Shown piece after piece: positions 6,858 to 10,009 of a stretch of 10,009 bases of DNA; position 1 is the stretch's first letter, and each line of letters starts with the position of its first letter. The position numbers and the translations under genes are program-made. This stretch comes from an uncultured Devosia sp. (GTDB lineage: Bacteria; Pseudomonadota; Alphaproteobacteria; Rhizobiales; Devosiaceae). The DNA lies in contig CAMLKN010000073.1 of NCBI GenBank assembly GCA_946480655.1, positions 1-10,009 on the forward strand, written 5' to 3'. Under the pieces are notes generated by a model. It did no database searches, was not told where the DNA came from, and saw only the letters and a program-made list of their open reading frames with translations.

Positions 6858-7733
6858 CTAGATAAGGCCGGCGTGGCGCATTGCAAAGTCCATCGCGTCC
6901 TCTGTGGCCTTGCTGACCGGCACGAGCGGCAGGCGCATTTCATTGGCGCAGAGGTTCAACCGGTTTGCCACATACTTGGCCGGCGACGGATTGGGCTCCA
7001 TGAACAGGTCCTTGTGCAGGAAAGCCAGCTTTTCGTTGATTGCGCGGGCGGCGGTGAAATCCCCGGCCAGCGACAGTTCCTGCATCTGCGCGCAGAGGCG
7101 CGGTGCCACATTGGCGGTGACCGAAATACAGCCATTGCCGCCATGGGCGTTGAAGCCGAGGGCCGTACTGTCATCGCCAGAGAGCAGGACGAAGTCGTTG
7201 CCGAGACGGACACGCTGCATCGTCGCCCGTTCAAGATTGCCGGTCGCATCCTTGACACCGATGATGTTGGCATGGGCGTCGCGCAGGCGAACGATGGTAT
7301 CGACCGTCAGGTCGACCGTGGTGCGCCCCGGCACGGAATAGAGAATGACCGGGATGCCGATGGCCTTGGCCACAGCCGAGAAGTGCTGGAACAGGCCTTC
7401 CTGATTGGGCTTGTTGTAATAGGGGACCACCGAAAGCACGGCGTCGGCACCCGACTTCTCGGCATGCTGGGCCAGCGATACCGCTTCGGCGGTGGAATTG
7501 GACCCGGCGCCGGCGATAACCGGAACCCGGCCCTTTGCGACCTCGATGCAGACCTGGACGATGCGATGATGCTCTTCGTGACTGACGGTGGGGCTCTCTC
7601 CGGTCGTGCCGACGGGCACAAGGCCATGCGTCCCTTCGGCAATCTGCCATTCGACAAAGCTGGCGAAGGCTTTCTCATCCACCGCCCCATCGCGCATGGG
7701 GGTGATGAGTGCCGTAATCGAACCACGCAGCAT
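6858..7733 (-). CDS. dapA: 4-hydroxy-tetrahydrodipicolinate synthase
   Basis: DapA condenses pyruvate with aspartate semialdehyde, the first committed step toward diaminopimelate and lysine. The enzyme has 291 residues, a full TIM barrel. The Schiff-base lysine is Lys161 in [10 protein letters not shown]. The catalytic triad positions are Thr43-Thr44 in GTTGESPT, Tyr106 in [10 protein letters not shown] and Tyr132 in [10 protein letters not shown], with Arg137 placed like the substrate-binding Arg138 of the E. coli enzyme. All key residues are present. The ATG at 7733 follows a GAGGA binding site about 10 bases upstream. A good candidate promoter lies at 7821-7849, giving a leader of about 80 bases with GC-rich hairpins. 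Paralogues such as N-acetylneuraminate lyase share the fold, but the GTTGESPT and YYNKP motifs fit DapA. Neighbouring smpB downstream supports an ordinary housekeeping location. Confidence 0.95.
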   Translation of the reverse strand: MLRGSITALITPMRDGAVDEKAFASFVEWQIAEGTHGLVPVGTTGESPTVSHEEHHRIVQVCIEVAKGRVPVIAGAGSNSTAEAVSLAQHAEKSGADAVLSVVPYYNKPNQEGLFQHFSAVAKAIGIPVILYSVPGRTTVDLTVDTIVRLRDAHANIIGVKDATGNLERATMQRVRLGNDFVLLSGDDSTALGFNAHGGNGCISVTANVAPRLCAQMQELSLAGDFTAARAINEKLAFLHKDLFMEPNPSPAKYVANRLNLCANEMRLPLVPVSKATEDAMDFAMRHAGLI

Positions 7734-7820
7734 TTGTCGGTATTCCTCAATTGGCGCCGGTTTCTGGCCGGCTTTTCCTGTCAGTGATGGGTTCGGGCCC
7801 GCGCGGCGCCGAACCGGCGC

Positions 7821-7849
7821 ACCATACTTTCAACAGCGGCTGGCCACAA
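7821..7849 (-). promoter_or_regulatory. Candidate dapA promoter
   Basis: On the minus strand TTGTGG (7844-7849) and TATGGT (7821-7826) are separated by exactly 17 bases. Predicted transcription would start near 7814, about 80 bases before the dapA ATG. It stands back to back with the candidate promoter of the divergent hydrolase gene. Confidence 0.45.
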
Positions 7850-7864
7850 GGCGGGCGAAACGGC

Positions 7865-7893
7865 TTGTGACTCGACCTGCACGACCGGTAAAT
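7865..7893 (+). promoter_or_regulatory. Candidate promoter of the alpha/beta-hydrolase gene
   Basis: TTGTGA (7865-7870) and GTAAAT (7888-7893) are 17 bases apart on the plus strand. The expected start point, 6 to 8 bases on, falls on or next to the ATG at 7900. The transcript may therefore be leaderless, which fits the absence of a properly spaced Shine-Dalgarno. Confidence 0.4.
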
Positions 7894-7899
7894 GGGGGC

Positions 7900-8850
7900 A
7901 TGAAACCGCTTTTTGCACGCAAGCGCAGGGTTCCCGAGGACCATCCGGCTTTTGCCGGATTGCCAGTGTCGCATGTTACGCTGGCCGATGCGCAGACCCG
8001 GGTGGCGGTTCACCTGCGCGGCGCGTTCAGGCGGACAAGCATGCCGCTCGTGTGCCTGGCTGGCTACCACCGCAACATGAGCGATTTTACGGCTTTTGCC
8101 GATTATTTCCAGAGACTTGGGCCAGGCAACTGGCCGCTTGTCCTGGTCGATTTGCCCGGACGCGGTCGCTCGGATGACCGGCCGTCAAACGCCCCATATA
8201 GCACGCTGGCTGATGCGAACGACGTGGCCGATATCTTGGCGGCCCTGGGCATCGGCCGGGCGGTCGTGCTCGGCCAGGGTCATGGCGGACAGGTCGCGAT
8301 GGCCCTGGCCGCCCACCGGCCGCTGCTGGTGGGCGGCACGATACTGCTCGACGCAGGTCCGGTGACAGATTCGCGCGGCATCGTGCGGTTGCGCAACAAT
8401 CTGGCCCATATTGCCGGCCTGCGTGGTCCCAAGGCGGTCACTGCCGGGTTTCGCCGCATGCTGGGCGGCGACTATCCCGGCCACGGAGAGGCCGAACTCG
8501 ACGCGCTGGCGCTGCGCAGCCATTGGTTCGACAAACGCGGACGGCCTCACCCCCTGTTCGACATGAGATTGATCGATCAGATCAAGGATATCAGCTTCGA
8601 CGATATTCTCGTCGCGCAGTGGCCGCTCTACGAGGCGCTAAAGTGTGCGCCACTGATGCTGTTGCGCACGCAACTGACCGATCAGGTACGGCGCGAGACA
8701 TTTGAGGAAATGGTGCGGCGGCGGCCCGACGCCGAGGCCATCACCATTTCCGGCCAGGGTTCGCCGGCGCTGTTCGACGACCATGCCGAAATCGAAGCGG
8801 TGGCGGAGTTCGTATTCCATGTTGCCGGCCGGACGAGACGCGCGGCTTAG
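7900..8850 (+). CDS. Alpha/beta-hydrolase-fold protein lacking the nucleophile serine and catalytic histidine
   Basis: The 316-residue product has the alpha/beta-hydrolase layout. Strand and oxyanion loop are MPLVCLAGYHRNMSDF (48-63), then VLVDLPGRGRSDD (81-93), a nucleophile-elbow region at 121-131, a cap domain (about 150-230) and the closing acid/His region. Related hydrolases have G-x-S-x-G-G at the elbow; here it reads LGQGHGGQ, placing Gly127 (GGT, 8278-8280) where Ser should be. The acid is probably kept (Asp261 in QLTDQ). The usual G-x-G-H near the C-terminus reads GQGSPAL, with Ser288 in place of His. The gene has no stop or frameshift, so it is an intact reading frame and perhaps a pseudoenzyme. 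No signal peptide or membrane segment is seen. The ATG at 7900 is chosen; the frame stays open upstream but those residues look unlike the family, and GGGGG one base before the ATG is too close for a normal binding site. Its substrate cannot be told. Confidence 0.8.
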   Translation: MKPLFARKRRVPEDHPAFAGLPVSHVTLADAQTRVAVHLRGAFRRTSMPLVCLAGYHRNMSDFTAFADYFQRLGPGNWPLVLVDLPGRGRSDDRPSNAPYSTLADANDVADILAALGIGRAVVLGQGHGGQVAMALAAHRPLLVGGTILLDAGPVTDSRGIVRLRNNLAHIAGLRGPKAVTAGFRRMLGGDYPGHGEAELDALALRSHWFDKRGRPHPLFDMRLIDQIKDISFDDILVAQWPLYEALKCAPLMLLRTQLTDQVRRETFEEMVRRRPDAEAITISGQGSPALFDDHAEIEAVAEFVFHVAGRTRRAA

Positions 8851-8869
8851 CGGCTCCTGATCTGGCCGT

Positions 8870-9391
8870 TCAGGCCGCCGAGGTGGCCGTCACCAGCAGG
8901 ATGGCCTGTTCGACCCATTGCTCGCGGCGGATGCGGCCCTTGACGGCGATCCGGCCCTCCAGCCAGTCGATGTTGGACGGCGTCCAATTGGCTATCTGAT
9001 CGAGGTGATAGACACCCAGATCATTGAGCGCCGATTCCGTCTTTGCGCCTATCCCCTTGATCTGCTTGAGGTCGTCTGCCTTTCCTCCCCGCGGCGCGGG
9101 CAGTTCGGCGGGGCGCTGTGCAACCTGGACCTGGGGAGCTGGCTGCGGTGCGGCATCCTCGCGCTCAACCGCTCCAGCCAGTCGGCGGGCAGCCGATTGC
9201 TTTGCCTGGGCCTGCCGCGCGGAGGCCTGCGGGGCGATGGCGGCGGCTTCAGCCTGAAGCTTCGGCTCAAAGCGCGGCCGCGCAGTGAGGGATCGCACCG
9301 CCATGTGGGCGAGGTAGCCCAGCACGCAGCCGGCCAGATAGGCGACGAGGATCAGCAGGCTCACTTCGATTGCATGATCGAGGATGATCAC
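8870..9391 (-). CDS. Membrane-anchored protein with C-terminal helix-hairpin-helix domain
   Basis: The product has 173 residues in three parts. An N-terminal transmembrane helix (about 7-32, SLLILVAYLAGCVLGYLAHM) is followed by a low-complexity Ala/Gln/Pro/Arg-rich linker (about 36-104). A compact C-terminal domain (106-165) holds DDLKQIKGIGAKTESALNDLG, then LDQIANWTPSNIDWLEGRI and KGRIRREQWVEQA. G-I-G-A-K is a helix-hairpin-helix core. From memory, the whole domain resembles the C-terminal extension of alphaproteobacterial NADH dehydrogenase subunit NuoE. Such domains are often presumed to bind nucleic acid or protein, but no function is established here. The GTG start at 9391 has GAGGGG upstream and overlaps the stop of the small membrane gene as GTGA. 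The gene ends 19 bases from the convergent hydrolase gene without a visible terminator. Confidence 0.8.
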   Translation of the reverse strand: MIILDHAIEVSLLILVAYLAGCVLGYLAHMAVRSLTARPRFEPKLQAEAAAIAPQASARQAQAKQSAARRLAGAVEREDAAPQPAPQVQVAQRPAELPAPRGGKADDLKQIKGIGAKTESALNDLGVYHLDQIANWTPSNIDWLEGRIAVKGRIRREQWVEQAILLVTATSAA

Positions 9392-9519
9392 CGCGCCCCC
9401 TCATCGGGCCTGGTGCTGAGGCTCAGCCAACCGGTAACGAGCCCGACCACCCCCGCGATGGCCATGAAGGGCCAGTAGACGCTTATCAGAAACAGGACCG
9501 CGTTGAAGAATGACGCCAT
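9388..9519 (-). CDS. 43-residue predicted membrane protein
   Basis: This short frame reads MASFFNAVLFLISVYWPFMA and continues to residue 43 (ends STRPDEGAR). Residues 4-34 are strongly hydrophobic, enough for one long or two short membrane segments, with a short polar tail that is probably cytoplasmic. GGGA lies 5 bases before the ATG at 9519. Its start is 11 bases after the OmpA-like gene's stop, and its TGA overlaps the GTG of the next gene (GTGA). This spacing on both sides, the good binding site and the clean hydrophobic composition make it a real gene and not a chance frame. I do not recognise the family. The context, between a peptidoglycan-binding protein and a membrane-anchored protein, suggests a role in the envelope (inference). 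Confidence 0.7.
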   Translation of the reverse strand: MASFFNAVLFLISVYWPFMAIAGVVGLVTGWLSLSTRPDEGAR

Positions 9520-9530
9520 ATCGTTCCCAG

Positions 9531-10009
9531 TCAGTCCCCGCGCACCGAAACCACGATGCGGCGGTTCCTGCGCTTGCCGTCGGCCGTCTCATTGTCGGCG
9601 ACGGGCTGGCTCTCGCCATAACCGATGGCGTAAAGCCGTGCTGGCGAGACACCGCGCTCGATCAGGGCTCCCACAACGGCTTCGGCACGCGCCACCGACA
9701 GGGCCAGATTGAGCCGGTCGTCGCCATCGGCGTCGGTATGGCCTTCGACCTCGACGGCCGCATCGGGGCAGAGCATCAGTGCTTCGGCGAAGGCGTCGAG
9801 CTCAGGGCCTGCGCCCGCGGCAATAATGGCGGCACCCGACTGGAACAGGATGGCATTGTGTGCGGACAGTTCGGCCAGACGCGCCTGGCACTGTGCCAGG
9901 CCGGACGGGGCGGTCAGATCGGTCGCCCACGCATCGCCAAGGCCGGCGATTTCGGTTTCAATTGCCGACAGAGCCTCGCGACTCATGGCCTCACCGCTGA
10001 GCGACCAGG
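9531..10009 (-). CDS. OmpA-family peptidoglycan-binding protein, C-terminal part (N-terminus beyond the window)
   Basis: The last ~159 residues are visible. The OmpA/MotB C-terminal domain is clear: AILFQSGAAII, CPDAAVEVEGHTDADG, NLALSVARAEAVVGAL, YGESQPVADNETADGKRRNRRI. The Asp of GHTD and the Arg 15 residues later in SVAR are the pair that in OmpA of other Gram-negatives binds the diaminopimelate of peptidoglycan; both are present. Two cysteines (in AQCQARL and LCPDA) could form a disulfide in the periplasm. An ATG at 9986 exists, but the frame is open to the window edge, the upstream residues WSLSGEA resemble the end of a BON-like repeat often found before this domain, and a protein starting at 9986 would have no export signal. 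I therefore treat it as 5'-truncated. It heads a three-gene unit with the small membrane gene and the helix-hairpin-helix gene. Confidence 0.85.
   Translation of the reverse strand, partial: WSLSGEAMSREALSAIETEIAGLGDAWATDLTAPSGLAQCQARLAELSAHNAILFQSGAAIIAAGAGPELDAFAEALMLCPDAAVEVEGHTDADGDDRLNLALSVARAEAVVGALIERGVSPARLYAIGYGESQPVADNETADGKRRNRRIVVSVRGD

Noticed and set aside
7754..7776. Plus-strand GCCGG/CCGGC hairpin followed by TTTTCC
   Set aside because: It lies in the dapA leader on the opposite strand, with no plus-strand gene before it; the stem is 5 bp and the same pairing on the dapA mRNA has no T-tail.
7588..7899. Upstream extension of the hydrolase frame
   Set aside because: It is antisense to dapA for much of its length and crosses the dapA control region; family similarity begins only after 7900.
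1..10009. CRISPR array, insertion sequence, integrase or attachment site
   Set aside because: No regularly spaced direct repeats, transposase motifs or tRNA-end duplications were seen by reading; the region is core chromosome.

Overview
The window is a GC-rich chromosomal segment from an alphaproteobacterium. The gene order (rsh-pyrE-acpS-lepB-rnc-era on one strand, rpoZ next to rsh, and rpoZ / NYN-domain gene / smpB / dapA) points to the Hyphomicrobiales. A Devosia- or Pelagibacterium-like genus is my guess from overall look; a genus cannot be proved from this sequence alone. Most of the content is core housekeeping DNA. No transposon, CRISPR array, tRNA, rRNA or prophage gene is visible.

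Region 1 (1-4947, minus strand) is a compact gene train read from right to left: bifunctional (p)ppGpp synthetase/hydrolase rsh, pyrE, acpS, lepB, rnc and the first 26 codons of era. Four of the five junctions overlap by 4 to 8 bases (rsh/pyrE, pyrE/acpS, lepB/rnc, rnc/era). Only acpS-lepB has a real gap (81 bp), with a weak candidate promoter. The train joins alarmone metabolism, pyrimidine synthesis, acyl-carrier-protein activation, signal peptide removal and RNA/ribosome maturation.

Region 2 (4948-5733) holds rpoZ on the minus strand and two non-coding stretches. Between rpoZ and rsh lies a strong intrinsic terminator only about 45 bases before the rsh start, together with a second inverted repeat, a candidate rsh promoter and a possible 30-codon leader ORF. 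The stretch upstream of rpoZ is the divergent control region shared with the NYN gene. It contains an AT-rich island and a terminator-like hairpin pointing toward the NYN gene. RpoZ keeps the N-terminal residues that form ppGpp site 1 of RNA polymerase, so the alarmone enzyme and part of its receptor are neighbours.

Region 3 (5734-7733) has a NYN/LabA-like putative ribonuclease on the plus strand, overlapping tail-to-tail by 4 bases with smpB (trans-translation), and then dapA (lysine/diaminopimelate synthesis) upstream of smpB. A long hairpin lies between dapA and smpB.

Region 4 (7734-10009) has a divergent promoter region and a plus-strand alpha/beta-hydrolase-fold gene. Its nucleophile and histidine positions are replaced by Gly and Ser, so it looks like a pseudoenzyme or an unusual catalyst. 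Convergent to it is a minus-strand envelope cluster: an OmpA-like peptidoglycan-binding protein running off the window edge, a 43-residue membrane protein, and a membrane-anchored helix-hairpin-helix protein. The degenerate hydrolase, the rpoZ-rsh interval and this envelope cluster are the parts most worth a second look. I found no clear new defence or mobile system.
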